DNA of 64,000 bases, from contig NZ_JAHXBN010000017.1 of the NCBI RefSeq assembly GCF_019924045.1, forward strand, positions 124,001-188,000, read 5' to 3'. The DNA comes from Dyadobacter fermentans (GTDB lineage: Bacteria > Bacteroidota > Bacteroidia > Cytophagales > Spirosomataceae). The notes under the pieces were generated by a model. That model was not told the origin of the DNA and searched no databases. It saw nothing but the letters and a program-made list of their open reading frames with translations. Below are positions 1-9,168 of this stretch, one piece after another; the stretch's first letter is position 1, and the number at the start of each line of letters is the position of its first letter. Both the position numbers and the translations under genes were made by a program.

Positions 1-21
1 ATAAACGAACATGTAGTGTAG

Positions 22-60
22 AAGCGTGTCATGGAGCTGCCATAGCACGCTTTTTGTCTT
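22..60 (+). terminator. Rho-independent terminator-like hairpin of an upstream gene
   Basis: The arms AAGCGTG (22-28) and CACGCTT (46-52) pair, with an inner ATGG/CCAT stem at 31-34 and 40-43. A run of T follows directly from 51. The gene it would end lies before the window. It separates that gene from the secreted protein starting at 153. Confidence 0.6.
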
Positions 61-152
61 TTTACACACGACAATCGGGACCGTTCACTCATTCTTTGCA
101 AACCATTTTTGTGGTATTTACGACATAATGTTTTCAACAATATTTGTCAGCC

Positions 153-1415
153 ATGAAAATCATTTGCTCCATTCTCAGTTTACTTTCATTTCAATATGCA
201 TTTGCACAGTCCGATATAGCGTCGCGCGACAGGGAGGAATCCAGCCGTGTCGTCTGGCGGGTGGAGAGGCAGGTGCCAATCGCTGATATTTATGCAGTTC
301 GCAACATTGGCGGGAAACTCTACGCGGCCGGCGCGAGCCAGGTATATGTATCAGACCGGCGGGCTACTTCGTGGACGGCGTCTGCGGAATTGAACCCGGC
401 CCCCGCCGGAATCGACGACCTTATCCGTTTCAAAGGCAAGCTCTACGCCACAGGCTACGGCAAAGGCATTTATGAAAGTACCGACAACGGGCAAAACTGG
501 CGTTTTGCTTCCCAAGGTTTTTCCGGCACGGCACCCATCCGGTTTGCCGAAAGAAAAGGTACATTATATGTGGCTACCGACGACCAGGGCGTGCAGCAAC
601 TCAATGCTGCCGGCACTGCCTGGGCCGCATTCAACAAAGGCCTCGATTTCAGAAGCAGTTATAGTTTTAATGCGATTATCAACACAGACAGCTGCCTCAT
701 CGGCGGAATGGGCGCGAATGGTACGCTCGCGGTACTGGACGACCAAACGGCCCAGTGGGATATCCGCTATCATGGTGGCCGCATTCTTCCCGGGCTGACC
801 ACCTTCGATTTTGTGCAAACAGGGAAGCATATTTGGGCATTTACCAATTCCAGGGCTTATGCGAGCAGCGATCACGGCGCTACGTGGGTACACGTGCCCG
901 CGGGTATGCGGCACGGGAGCGTGTCGCGGGCAACGGCCACTGCCACGCACATTTACGCAGCGGTGAATTTCGGGGATAATCATACCATCATTTACAACCG
1001 GCCCATTGCCGCGCCGCTTTCGGAAGCATGGACGACGGTGGACACCCTGGCCGGGCACTACACCTATGCCCTTGCATATGCCAACGGGCGCGTGTATGTA
1101 GCCACACAGAAGGGGCTTATCAGCACTCCTGTCGGCCCGTCTATACAAGTGCCGCGGCAGAAGATCCCGCAAAAAGGCTTCTTTGTATATCCGAATCCGT
1201 CAATCGGCCAGGTGACGCTGGCGAACGGGCTGGCTGCCGGTGGTGGCGAGTTCCGGCTGAGCGACGGCAGCGGAAAAGTCGCATTGTCGGGCCGCGTTAC
1301 TTCCGACAGCCAGCCGCTGGATATTTCCAAGCTGGTGCCTGGTACCTATTACTATTCACTCACAGGCAGCGGTGCGCAGGAGCGTACAGGCCGCTTGGTG
1401 GTGGAGAAGCCGTAG
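153..1415 (+). CDS. Secreted protein with type IX secretion C-terminal sorting domain
   Basis: About 420 residues. An N-terminal signal peptide (MKIICSILSLLSFQYAFAQ) is followed by repeats of the kind seen in BNR/sialidase-like or YCF48-like propellers, for example 'GIYESTDNGQNW' and 'YASSDHGATW'. The last 80 or so residues begin 'FFVYPNPSIGQ' and end in a short basic tail, the pattern of a type A sorting domain (Por secretion system). The protein should be exported by Sec, moved across the outer membrane by T9SS, and released or anchored at the surface. I chose the ATG at 153 because the signal peptide starts there; the longer frame from 144 would need TTG. It ends two bases from the convergent receptor gene. 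The substrate is unknown. Confidence 0.85.
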   Translation: MKIICSILSLLSFQYAFAQSDIASRDREESSRVVWRVERQVPIADIYAVRNIGGKLYAAGASQVYVSDRRATSWTASAELNPAPAGIDDLIRFKGKLYATGYGKGIYESTDNGQNWRFASQGFSGTAPIRFAERKGTLYVATDDQGVQQLNAAGTAWAAFNKGLDFRSSYSFNAIINTDSCLIGGMGANGTLAVLDDQTAQWDIRYHGGRILPGLTTFDFVQTGKHIWAFTNSRAYASSDHGATWVHVPAGMRHGSVSRATATATHIYAAVNFGDNHTIIYNRPIAAPLSEAWTTVDTLAGHYTYALAYANGRVYVATQKGLISTPVGPSIQVPRQKIPQKGFFVYPNPSIGQVTLANGLAAGGGEFRLSDGSGKVALSGRVTSDSQPLDISKLVPGTYYYSLTGSGAQERTGRLVVEKP

Positions 1416-1417
1416 CT

Positions 1418-4189
1418 TCACACCCCGAATTTCCTGAGATTGTATACAAGGCTGATCAGGAAATACCGCTTCAACACGCGGCTGCGAACGTCTTCGATGT
1501 ATGCATCACCCGTGTTCCGGACGAGGCTGCGGTTTTGGTTAAGCAGGTCGAACACCTGCAATCGAACCTCAGCCTGCCGGGTGCGTAAAAACTGTTTGGA
1601 AACGGATGCATTCCAGAGCAGGAAACGCTGGTTATACCCCTCGGCGCGGCCGGTATTGCCCGTGTAGGTCAGGTCCGAGGCGATGGCCAGGTTGCCGGGT
1701 AGTTGCCAATGCACATCTCCCGTGGCATACTGCGACCAGTACTGCATATTTTGTTGGGATAAAAGGGAATACCGCGCCTGCTGATAAGTAATACGCGCAC
1801 TCAGGCCATAATCGATGCGGCCGTTATAATCGGATTGGAGCCGGATACCCTGTCCGACGGAAGTCGAAGTGGTTACGTTATCCGATTCATTGATCACGTT
1901 CGTATTGCGGGCAATGCTTCCCTGTGTGCTGAGGTTGACCGACAGCCGCAGCGGTTCTATCTTTTTACTCCATGCAACGAATCCATTCCCCGACATAAAT
2001 CCTTTCGTGTTGATCGGCGTGGTAACCTGCACACCCGAGCCGTTGGTGACGGTGGAGACGCCGATGCGGTTGTTGCTTTGATTGAAACTGCTGAAAACAA
2101 AGAAATTGTCTGTGCCGCCCCTCGACGACGTGCTGAATGTAAGCGTGAGGTTATGATAGTACTCCGGCCTTAAATCCGGGTTGCCGATACTGATGCTCAG
2201 CGGATTTGAATTATCGGCAATCGGGATCAGCTGGGTAATGCCCGGCGAGACGACGCGCGTCCGGTATTGCAGCCGCAAGTTTCTATTTCCCCTGAATGTG
2301 TATGAAAAAAGGGCATTGGGCATCAGGTATCCATAGCGCGTGCGGTAAACGGCGTCCGTAGACCGGTCGACTGGCCGCAGGGATGCCAGCTGTGCGTCAG
2401 CGCCCAACGCGATCGTGTAGCGCAGCCGCCGGGTCTGAAAAGTAGCGCCGAGCCGGTTGGTTTCGAAGGTATTTACAAAGTTTCTGCTCAACGAAGCGTC
2501 GGGTTGGTCATACTGATCGGTTTCCCCGCTTTTGTTGGCCACATTCCGGAACAGCTTGCCAAAATTGTTGCTGTACGCATACCTGAATTCCAGTTTTTTG
2601 GTGAAAGAAAGGGGCTCGGTGAACGAAACCGTCATGGTGTTTTGCAATGCTGATTGATTTTGCGCGTTACGCTGATCGATGTTTTGCCGGGGACCGGCCG
2701 TCAGCGTATCGAAGAAGGTGTTCTCCGACCGGTTGTAAGCCGTTGAGTTGCCCGTGGTCAATACGGTGTTCAGGTTCGCGGATAGCGAACGGCCTTCCTT
2801 CCTGAATTTCCGCATGAGCAACAGATTGTTGTAGCCGTTCAATGCGGTTCCGTGGAGGTCGTAGTAGGTGAGACCTCTGTTCAGCGAGTCGGTTAATGAG
2901 CGGTAGGAATAGCTGTCGCTTTTGCTTAGCAAGTCTTTCGTCTGGAAACTAATGTTGGGTGTAAGCCGCAGGCTGGTCAGCGAATCGATCGGCAGGTCGA
3001 AGCGGCCATTGATGCGGTGCGTGAGCAGCGTGTTTTTGGAATAATTGCTTTGGTCGGTCAGGAACGACTGGCCGGGCAATATGTTTTCACGATGACTCTG
3101 CCGGTCGGTAGTGGTAACCGCGCGGTTGGCGAAATAGCTGGCGGCCATTTCCGAGCGCTTACCCCATTTGACGGCACTGCTTTCTGTCCGGTAATTGGCA
3201 CCCAAAGCGGCTACCTCTGTGATATTCGAAGGGGCCGATGGTCCGTCATCTCCGTCCCCGCCAGGCTGCCCGACAAACTGCGGGCCGCCGCCTTCACCGA
3301 TTGTGAAGTTCTGCTGATTCAGATTATTGGCCTGTCCGATGAGCGAAATCTGCCGGTTGGGCCCGCCATTGTGGTTATTGAAGCGGTTCACGTTCAGTTT
3401 GGCTTCATACCGGGCCGATTGTTCGCCGCTTTTGGGGCCCGCACCCAATGCATTTTGTCCAAAATAGCCTTTTCCCTTATCCTTTTTGATGGTAATGTTG
3501 ATCGTCCGCTCACGGTCGCCGTCGTCCACACCCGAAAATTGCGATTGATCGGAAGATTGATCGTACATCTGGACCTTATCGACAATGTCCGCGGGCAGGT
3601 TGCGGGTCGCCATTTTCGGATCATTTCCAAAAAACGGCTTACCATCCACGAGCACCTTGTTCACCGCCTGGCCATTGGCCTTAATGGAGCCGTCGCGCGC
3701 CACCTCCACACCCGGCAGCTTGCGAAGCAGTTCTTCCACCTGGGCATTCGGTTGTGTTTTAAATGAACCCGCATTGAATTCGATCGTATCCTGTTTGATC
3801 GTCACCGGAGCGCGTTCCTGTTTAATCACTACCTCGTTGAGCTGAGTGCCCTGCTCGGTCATCAGCAGCGTTCCCACGTTCAGCGGCGCATCACGCGTTA
3901 CGGCAATGGGTAGCGAAATGTTTTTATACCCCATAAATGTGACCAGCAGCCGGTAGGGGCCGGGCGCAATTCTCCGGAACAGGAAATCGCCATCGCCGCC
4001 GGTGGTTGTCGCGGTTACGTATGCGGAGTCCCGTGCGTGCAGGAGCGAGACGGACGCAATCCGCAGGGGCTTGCGCGAAGCCGAGTCGAGCACCGTGCCG
4101 CTGATTTCCCCCGCCGCCGGGACTTTTTGTGCGAACACGGGCGGTAGCGACAGCAGCAGCAGGCAGCATATCAGTTTAAATGCCTCCAC
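1418..4189 (-). CDS. Outer membrane beta-barrel receptor with carboxypeptidase-regulatory-like domain
   Basis: 923 residues with a signal peptide ending near 'VFAQ'. A CarboxypepD_reg-like beta-sandwich follows ('GEISGTVLDSASRKPLRIASV', about 27-115), then a plug-like segment ('VEELLRKLPGVEV', 'VNKVLVDGKPFFGNDP') and a long barrel rich in aromatic and Asn/Arg residues ending 'YFLISLVYNLRKFGV'. This is the TonB-receptor-like family annotated in Bacteroidota as outer membrane beta-barrel protein (OMP_b-brl_3), not SusC. It overlaps the end of the GLPGLI gene by 14 nt on the same strand, so the two are co-transcribed and probably translationally coupled. GLPGLI proteins are known neighbours of such receptors; the ligand is unknown. 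Confidence 0.88.
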   Translation of the reverse strand: MEAFKLICCLLLLSLPPVFAQKVPAAGEISGTVLDSASRKPLRIASVSLLHARDSAYVTATTTGGDGDFLFRRIAPGPYRLLVTFMGYKNISLPIAVTRDAPLNVGTLLMTEQGTQLNEVVIKQERAPVTIKQDTIEFNAGSFKTQPNAQVEELLRKLPGVEVARDGSIKANGQAVNKVLVDGKPFFGNDPKMATRNLPADIVDKVQMYDQSSDQSQFSGVDDGDRERTINITIKKDKGKGYFGQNALGAGPKSGEQSARYEAKLNVNRFNNHNGGPNRQISLIGQANNLNQQNFTIGEGGGPQFVGQPGGDGDDGPSAPSNITEVAALGANYRTESSAVKWGKRSEMAASYFANRAVTTTDRQSHRENILPGQSFLTDQSNYSKNTLLTHRINGRFDLPIDSLTSLRLTPNISFQTKDLLSKSDSYSYRSLTDSLNRGLTYYDLHGTALNGYNNLLLMRKFRKEGRSLSANLNTVLTTGNSTAYNRSENTFFDTLTAGPRQNIDQRNAQNQSALQNTMTVSFTEPLSFTKKLEFRYAYSNNFGKLFRNVANKSGETDQYDQPDASLSRNFVNTFETNRLGATFQTRRLRYTIALGADAQLASLRPVDRSTDAVYRTRYGYLMPNALFSYTFRGNRNLRLQYRTRVVSPGITQLIPIADNSNPLSISIGNPDLRPEYYHNLTLTFSTSSRGGTDNFFVFSSFNQSNNRIGVSTVTNGSGVQVTTPINTKGFMSGNGFVAWSKKIEPLRLSVNLSTQGSIARNTNVINESDNVTTSTSVGQGIRLQSDYNGRIDYGLSARITYQQARYSLLSQQNMQYWSQYATGDVHWQLPGNLAIASDLTYTGNTGRAEGYNQRFLLWNASVSKQFLRTRQAEVRLQVFDLLNQNRSLVRNTGDAYIEDVRSRVLKRYFLISLVYNLRKFGV

Positions 4190-4952
4190 CGCCGGGTCCC
4201 ATTTTTTGGTGGAAGTCAGCTATTGCTTTCTGGCGGATGTCGGTCATTTGTTCCGCGCTAACTTTTTCGGCCTGAACATCCGGCATCACAGCCTTTTCAT
4301 CGACTTTGCCCAGGCTCACCTTCGTAGCCCTGAACTGCTCACGGCTTCCTTCCACGAGCAATACTACTCCTTTTTCGGGCGTCAGGTTGGGCACCGGAGA
4401 GTACCTGAACGGCAATTCGGTCGTAAACCATACGGCATAAGGCTCTTTGTGGTAATTCACGACCGCTTTCTGGCACAAATAACCTGCGATTTTCTTGGTC
4501 TGCTGCGTGAGTTGCCACCCGGCGGTTGGTTCGATGGGTGCCTCGGTTTTGTAAGTATGGGCCTCTTTTTCCTGACCGACCGTCACGAACGTGAGCACTT
4601 TCTGGCCTGCAATGTCGATTACCGCGTACTCTTCGAACGGGCGCCCTGCATTGGTCATTTGCGGCATGCCGCCGGGTTCCTGGATAACCCGCTTCATCAT
4701 GTTTTCTTCGTCGCGGTTTTCGCGCACGAAGTTTCCTGCAAACAGCACTTTCTGTCCGATGGTGCGGGTGTCGGGAACGTCCGTCGGAAAGTTGGGATCG
4801 CCTTGTTTCACTTCCTCGCCGTTTACCATGAAGCGTAACCGCGATTGGTCGATTTTCCGCACGACTTCGTAGTTGATCTGGCCGGAGGTTTGTGCGAGCA
4901 TGTCCGGGGCGGCCGCAAGGAGCAGCGCAATGATCGAAAGGAGCTTCTTCAT
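4176..4952 (-). CDS. GLPGLI family periplasmic protein
   Basis: 258 residues with a Sec signal peptide (MKKLLSIIALLLAAAPDMLAQ). 'GQINYEVVRKID', 'IAGYLCQKAVVNY' and 'YAVWFTTELPF' match the GLPGLI family signature of a beta-rich exported protein with a single conserved Cys. The function of the family is not established; it is often encoded beside TonB-type receptors, as here. It is the first gene of a two-gene operon. A direct-repeat operator-like site (5011-5039) lies about 60 nt upstream of the start and recurs in front of the histidine kinase gene, which suggests control by that two-component system. The C-terminal 'QKMGPGGGGI' is low complexity. Confidence 0.88.
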   Translation of the reverse strand: MKKLLSIIALLLAAAPDMLAQTSGQINYEVVRKIDQSRLRFMVNGEEVKQGDPNFPTDVPDTRTIGQKVLFAGNFVRENRDEENMMKRVIQEPGGMPQMTNAGRPFEEYAVIDIAGQKVLTFVTVGQEKEAHTYKTEAPIEPTAGWQLTQQTKKIAGYLCQKAVVNYHKEPYAVWFTTELPFRYSPVPNLTPEKGVVLLVEGSREQFRATKVSLGKVDEKAVMPDVQAEKVSAEQMTDIRQKAIADFHQKMGPGGGGI

Positions 4953-5010
4953 AATGTCACCGTGTTTTTGATTTGATGGATCAAAGGTCAGGCGACGGTT
5001 TGTAAGGTTC

Positions 5011-5039
5011 TGCTATTTAATGTTAAGTAGTGTTAAGAT
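5011..5039. promoter_or_regulatory. Putative response-regulator operator (direct repeat), copy 1
   Basis: Contains TGTTAAGTAGTGTTAAG, i.e. GTTAA-N5-GTTAA, the tandem half-site geometry typical of OmpR/PhoB-family regulators. The surrounding 29 bp agree at 25 of 29 positions with 6847-6875 in front of the histidine kinase gene. It lies between the divergent GLPGLI operon (minus) and the membrane protein gene (plus); distance favours the GLPGLI operon. The rest of the 233-bp gap (4953-5185) shows nothing else clear. Confidence 0.55.
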
Positions 5040-5185
5040 AAAATCCCGAAAGAGTTCAATAAAAAACTCCCGTGATGCCAGTTCACGACCGAAAACTAAA
5101 AAAAGTCACATTTCATAGTGGATTATCAGGGGACTGATCTTATATTGGTTTAACGAACTCAACCTAAGCAACCCTCTGTTTACTA

Positions 5186-6829
5186 ATGATTTATAACCTC
5201 TACTTCAAACTTTTGCTGTTTGTTGTCTTTTTTCTATCGACTTTGTGGATTTATAAGGTGTATATCAACGACCCCAAACGCAAAGTTTCCGGAAAAGGCG
5301 CGGCAGCGATAATTGCCACGATCCTGGTGCTGATATGGGCTGTGAGAGTCCCTTTTTTACGCGATAAGGAGTATGATATCGACACAAGTACCTGGCTTAG
5401 TGCGGTTATAGCCATTAATCATTACCCCGATAAACTCTGGACATTGCTCAACTATACCGACGCGCGGCCGCTGACTGTATTTCCGCTGCTCGCCGGCTCA
5501 TGGGCGGGAATGCCGGTCAATTACAGCAGCGCCGAGATCATAGGCCTGCTACTTTGGACGGGGACAGTACTTCTCCTGTATCAGGTATGTAAGTTGTTCG
5601 CAGGGAAAAGTCTTAGTTTGGTGATGACTTGGAGCCTTGCGCTCTTTTTGGGGACGATCTGTCCTATTTTCGCCGCTTATAACTCCGAGCATAGCAGCAT
5701 TTTCATGGTGACTGCGGGCGTGGCGCTGTTCTTTTTGTACGTCTACCGGCGATGGACGAGCCCTGCGGTAGCTACTTTTACGGGTATATTGCTGGGAAGC
5801 CTTGTCTATGCCAAATTTCAAAATGCCCCGATGGGATTGCTCACCGGGGCATTTTTATTGCTCGCCATGGCACAGCGGAAGGACTGGCGGAACATAGCCG
5901 CATTGCTCGTGGGCTGCCTTTTGCCTACTGTGCTGATCAACGTGTTTTATGGTTTGAGGGGCAAGCTGGACGTTTTCTGGAACAACTATTTCTGGAACTA
6001 CTTTTACTATTCCTTCACAACCCAGTTTTCATCCATGCCCATTGCCGAGCGGTTCAGTCCCGGCCGTGTCGTGCGGTTTATCTTCTATGCGACGAGCTCG
6101 GGGATTTACGTACTCACGCTGGCCATGTTGGCCATTGCCGTACCGGTGTTGTCATTCAAAAAATGGAGCTCCGAGTTAAAAACCAACTGGATACCGTTTG
6201 TCTTTACCTTTTTGCTTTTGCTGCTGAGCGTTTACGCCGTGCTGCAATCGGGCAACAATTTTGAGCATTACAAACTCTTTCTCTTTGTACCGTTACTGAT
6301 TTTCAATGCATTATTTCTGTCGGTAACTCCGCCGGAGATTCGGAAATATGCGGTGGGGGTGCTGTTGCTCGGCGGCATCTTACAAACGGCCGTGAGCCTC
6401 AAATACCTCGACAAGGATATTGCTTACGACCAACGGGATGATATTGATAAGAAAGTGGTAGGGCATATCGTCCAGAATAGCCGCTCGTCCGATCCAGTGG
6501 TGGTATGGGGCTGGCGGGACGGGCTGCTGGTGGATGCGCAGCGGCCCATGGGCTACCGTGACGTGCATACCTTCCATTTTTCGCTGAAGTCGCCGCTTAT
6601 TCCGAACTGGACGCGTGATTTTGTGGAAGATATGGAAGAAAACAAGCCGAAAATCTTCATTGAAGCGATGATTCGCGACTATTCGGAGCGGGGAGATCTT
6701 TTTCTGCCCCACGACAAAGTGCCCGTCGTACGCGAGTATGTACAGCGGCATTACCGGCTGGTGAGGGAGCTGAACGGCATTCGGATTTTTCACCGGAAGG
6801 AAACGCCGGCCATTTCGCTCCTGCGCTAG
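5186..6829 (+). CDS. Multi-pass membrane protein, glycosyltransferase-39/ArnT-like topology
   Basis: 547 residues with about eleven hydrophobic segments over the first 400 positions and a soluble C-terminal part. The first extracytoplasmic loop has acidic residues ('FLRDKEYDIDTSTW'), reminiscent of GT-C lipid-linked sugar transferases, where an acidic pair in this loop is catalytic. I could not recognise a specific family, so the glycosyltransferase assignment is by topology only. ATG at 5186 gives an immediate membrane segment. It stands alone between the GLPGLI operon and the two-component system and may be monocistronic. Confidence 0.7.
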   Translation: MIYNLYFKLLLFVVFFLSTLWIYKVYINDPKRKVSGKGAAAIIATILVLIWAVRVPFLRDKEYDIDTSTWLSAVIAINHYPDKLWTLLNYTDARPLTVFPLLAGSWAGMPVNYSSAEIIGLLLWTGTVLLLYQVCKLFAGKSLSLVMTWSLALFLGTICPIFAAYNSEHSSIFMVTAGVALFFLYVYRRWTSPAVATFTGILLGSLVYAKFQNAPMGLLTGAFLLLAMAQRKDWRNIAALLVGCLLPTVLINVFYGLRGKLDVFWNNYFWNYFYYSFTTQFSSMPIAERFSPGRVVRFIFYATSSGIYVLTLAMLAIAVPVLSFKKWSSELKTNWIPFVFTFLLLLLSVYAVLQSGNNFEHYKLFLFVPLLIFNALFLSVTPPEIRKYAVGVLLLGGILQTAVSLKYLDKDIAYDQRDDIDKKVVGHIVQNSRSSDPVVVWGWRDGLLVDAQRPMGYRDVHTFHFSLKSPLIPNWTRDFVEDMEENKPKIFIEAMIRDYSERGDLFLPHDKVPVVREYVQRHYRLVRELNGIRIFHRKETPAISLLR

Positions 6830-6846
6830 AATGCCCTATTAATCAA

Positions 6847-6875
6847 TGCTATTTTGTGTTAAATAGTGTTAAGGT
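6847..6875. promoter_or_regulatory. Putative response-regulator operator (direct repeat), copy 2
   Basis: TGTTAAATAGTGTTAAG (6857-6873) repeats the GTTAA-N5-GTTAA arrangement and the flanks of copy 1 at 5011-5039, same orientation on the plus strand. It ends 38 nt before the histidine kinase start codon, the expected place for autoregulation by the co-encoded OmpR-type regulator. Confidence 0.55.
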
Positions 6876-6913
6876 CCCGGAAATCATCCACCGGGAAAGC
6901 GTAGCTTTGCGGT

Positions 6914-8374
6914 ATGACGAACCGCCGTATCCGATCGATTTTCTGGCTCATGACCGCCTGCATTGTCGCGATCAATGCATTCCAGGGATATTGGCTCCTG
7001 ACGACGTACCGGCTCAACCGGCAGCAGTTTGCGAATGTGGTTCAGGACGCATTGTTTCAGGTTATTGAGGGGCAACAGCTTGACCACGCGCGTATTTTAA
7101 TGAGAGAGCAAAATGTTCCCTCAAAGCCTCCTGGCGGCAATATTCCTGATCAACCTCCTGGTGGTAATCCCCCGAAAAAAGCGCCCGGCGGCGTTGCCCG
7201 CGACGCGCGCGTGGTCGTCAGGCGGCTGGGTGTTCGCAGTGGCGAGGCATCCCGGTTCTATTATCAGTTCAACAACGATAGCGTCATTGTGGCGCCGGCC
7301 GATACGCTTGCGCGCCGTATATCCAGGTTTGTGGTGCAGGAATGGAAGGAAGGGGGTAAGGTCGACATGAAGAAGATCTACGCGGCCTACCAGTCGGAGT
7401 TGGCGAGAAGGGATATTCAGGCTTCGTTTCTGCTCGATACGCTCTATATCCTCCCCAAAGCCGGGGCCAATAACGTAATCATTTTTAATGGTTTGAGGAG
7501 GCAGAGCGACGATCGCTTCCGGACATTACCGTTGCCGATCAACCCGGTGCGGCATCTGTTCGTTCAGGCTACGTTTGAAACCCCGGTACCCTATTTGTTG
7601 AGACGAATGGCTTGGTTGCTCGGCTGCTCCCTGCTGTTGCTGCTGCTCACCACGGGCTGTTTCGTATTTATGCTTCGGACGATCCTGCGGCAGAAAAGGC
7701 TCTCCGACATCAAGAACGATTTCATCAACAATATGACTCACGAGCTGAAAACGCCCATTGCGACGGTTAATGCAGCTGTGGATGCATTGCTGAACTTCGG
7801 GGCATTGAACGACCCGCGCAAAACGGAAGAATACCTCCATATTTCACAGAACAACCTTCAGAGGTTGTCGGACCTGGTAGAAAAAGTTCTGAATCTGGCT
7901 GTGGAAGAAAAGCAGGAGTTTGAGTTCCGCACGGAGCCCGTGAGCCTGGCCGAAATCTTGTGTGAACTGGCGGCCAGCCACCGTATCAAAGCCGCGAAAA
8001 CGGTGGTTTTTAATATGCATATCCCGTTCGGGACGATGGTGCAGGTAGACAGGATGCATTTTGCAAATGTGATTAATAACCTCATCGACAATGCAATCAA
8101 ATACTCCTACGACCGCGTGACCATATCGTTCAATTACGAGCAGGAGTCGCATGGATGGCAACTCACCGTGGCCGACAATGGCATAGGCATTCCGAAAGCT
8201 TACCAGGCCTCCGTCTTCAATCGTTTCTTCCGCGTTCCTACGGGCGATCTGCATCAGGTAAAAGGCTTCGGCCTCGGACTTGCCTACGTGCGACAGGTGG
8301 TCGAGAAGCATGGCGGGAGCATCAGTCTGGCTAGTGAGCCGGGAAAAGGAAGTGCATTTGTTTTAAAATTCTGA
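6914..8374 (+). CDS. Membrane sensor histidine kinase
   Basis: 486 residues. A transmembrane helix near 10-30, a periplasmic sensor region of about 200 residues, a second helix near 231-255, a HisKA dimerisation domain with 'NMTHELKTPIAT' (phospho-acceptor His276), and a HATPase_c domain with N box ('NLIDNAIKYS'), G1 ('DNGIGIP') and G2 ('GFGLGLAYV'). The kinase should autophosphorylate and pass phosphate to the regulator that starts four bases after its stop. The sensor region holds a Pro/Gly repeat (PPGGN at about 73-98) encoded by 27-bp units. The operator-like site upstream suggests autoregulation. The signal is unknown. Confidence 0.93.
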   Translation: MTNRRIRSIFWLMTACIVAINAFQGYWLLTTYRLNRQQFANVVQDALFQVIEGQQLDHARILMREQNVPSKPPGGNIPDQPPGGNPPKKAPGGVARDARVVVRRLGVRSGEASRFYYQFNNDSVIVAPADTLARRISRFVVQEWKEGGKVDMKKIYAAYQSELARRDIQASFLLDTLYILPKAGANNVIIFNGLRRQSDDRFRTLPLPINPVRHLFVQATFETPVPYLLRRMAWLLGCSLLLLLLTTGCFVFMLRTILRQKRLSDIKNDFINNMTHELKTPIATVNAAVDALLNFGALNDPRKTEEYLHISQNNLQRLSDLVEKVLNLAVEEKQEFEFRTEPVSLAEILCELAASHRIKAAKTVVFNMHIPFGTMVQVDRMHFANVINNLIDNAIKYSYDRVTISFNYEQESHGWQLTVADNGIGIPKAYQASVFNRFFRVPTGDLHQVKGFGLGLAYVRQVVEKHGGSISLASEPGKGSAFVLKF

Positions 8375-8378
8375 AAAA

Positions 8379-9053
8379 ATGGCTACGGTACTATTCATCG
8401 AGGACGAGCCCGCGCTGGGAATGATTGTGAAAGATAGTCTGGTTTACAGAGGGTTCGATGTGCTGTACGCTGCCAACGGGGCCGACGGGCTCGAACAATA
8501 CCGTCAGCACCAGCCCGATATTGTCGTCGCGGACATTATGATGCCCGATATGGACGGGTTCACGATGGCCGAGCAAATCCGCCGCGACGATCCGCATACA
8601 CCGATCATGTTCCTCACGGCACGTTCGCAGACAGCGGATGTCGTCCGCGGTTTTGAACTGGGCGGGAATGATTACCTCAAAAAGCCATTCAGCCTCGATG
8701 AACTGGTCGTGCGCATCAATGCACTCCTGCGTACAGGCGCGTCGCGTACGAATGCGAACGGAACGCTCAAAATAGGGCGCTATATTTTTGATCCTGCCAA
8801 GCAGAAACTCACCGTTGACGACCGCGAGGTAACGCTGTCCCATCGGGAAGCTGAACTCCTCCGGAGGCTGTACCAGCAACGCAACGAAGTTCTCGGCCGC
8901 AGCGAAGTCCTCACCGAACTCTGGGGCGACGACTCGTTCTTCAACGGCCGCAGCCTCGACGTCTTCATCACCAAACTGCGCCGCCACCTCCGCGAGGATC
9001 CTAAAATCCAGATTATCAATATCCGGGGAAGAGGGTATAAGCTGGTACTTTGA
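8379..9053 (+). CDS. OmpR/PhoB-family response regulator
   Basis: 224 residues. The receiver domain (1-118) has the acidic pocket E8/D9, phospho-acceptor D52 in 'VVADIMMPDMDG', T80 and K102 ('KKPF'). A winged-helix Trans_reg_C domain follows (about 128-224; 'LSHREAELLRRLY', 'SLDVFITKLRRHL', 'IRGRGYKLVL'). Its start is four bases after the kinase stop, so the pair is a cognate operon. The duplicated GTTAA-N5-GTTAA sites are the natural candidates for its binding: one before this operon and one before the GLPGLI operon. Confidence 0.94.
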   Translation: MATVLFIEDEPALGMIVKDSLVYRGFDVLYAANGADGLEQYRQHQPDIVVADIMMPDMDGFTMAEQIRRDDPHTPIMFLTARSQTADVVRGFELGGNDYLKKPFSLDELVVRINALLRTGASRTNANGTLKIGRYIFDPAKQKLTVDDREVTLSHREAELLRRLYQQRNEVLGRSEVLTELWGDDSFFNGRSLDVFITKLRRHLREDPKIQIINIRGRGYKLVL

Positions 9054-9068
9054 GAGGTGGGGATTTTG

Positions 9069-9094
9069 TACAAAGTTTAGAGGAAAACTTTGTA
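9069..9094. other. Perfect 10-bp inverted repeat
   Basis: TACAAAGTTT (9069-9078) and AAACTTTGTA (9085-9094) form a 10-bp stem with a 6-nt loop just after the response regulator. There is no T run, so a terminator is uncertain; an operator for the downstream lipoprotein gene is an alternative. Confidence 0.4.
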
Positions 9095-9168
9095 ACAATG
9101 CGTCACATACCGGCGCGAGTGCGTACTGAGCCATAATTAATAATTCTGCGCACCAATCATAACTCAGT

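Noticed and set aside
3017..3766. 249-codon plus-strand frame opposite the beta-barrel receptor
   Set aside because: It is a shadow of the receptor gene, with no signal, motif or own regulatory space.
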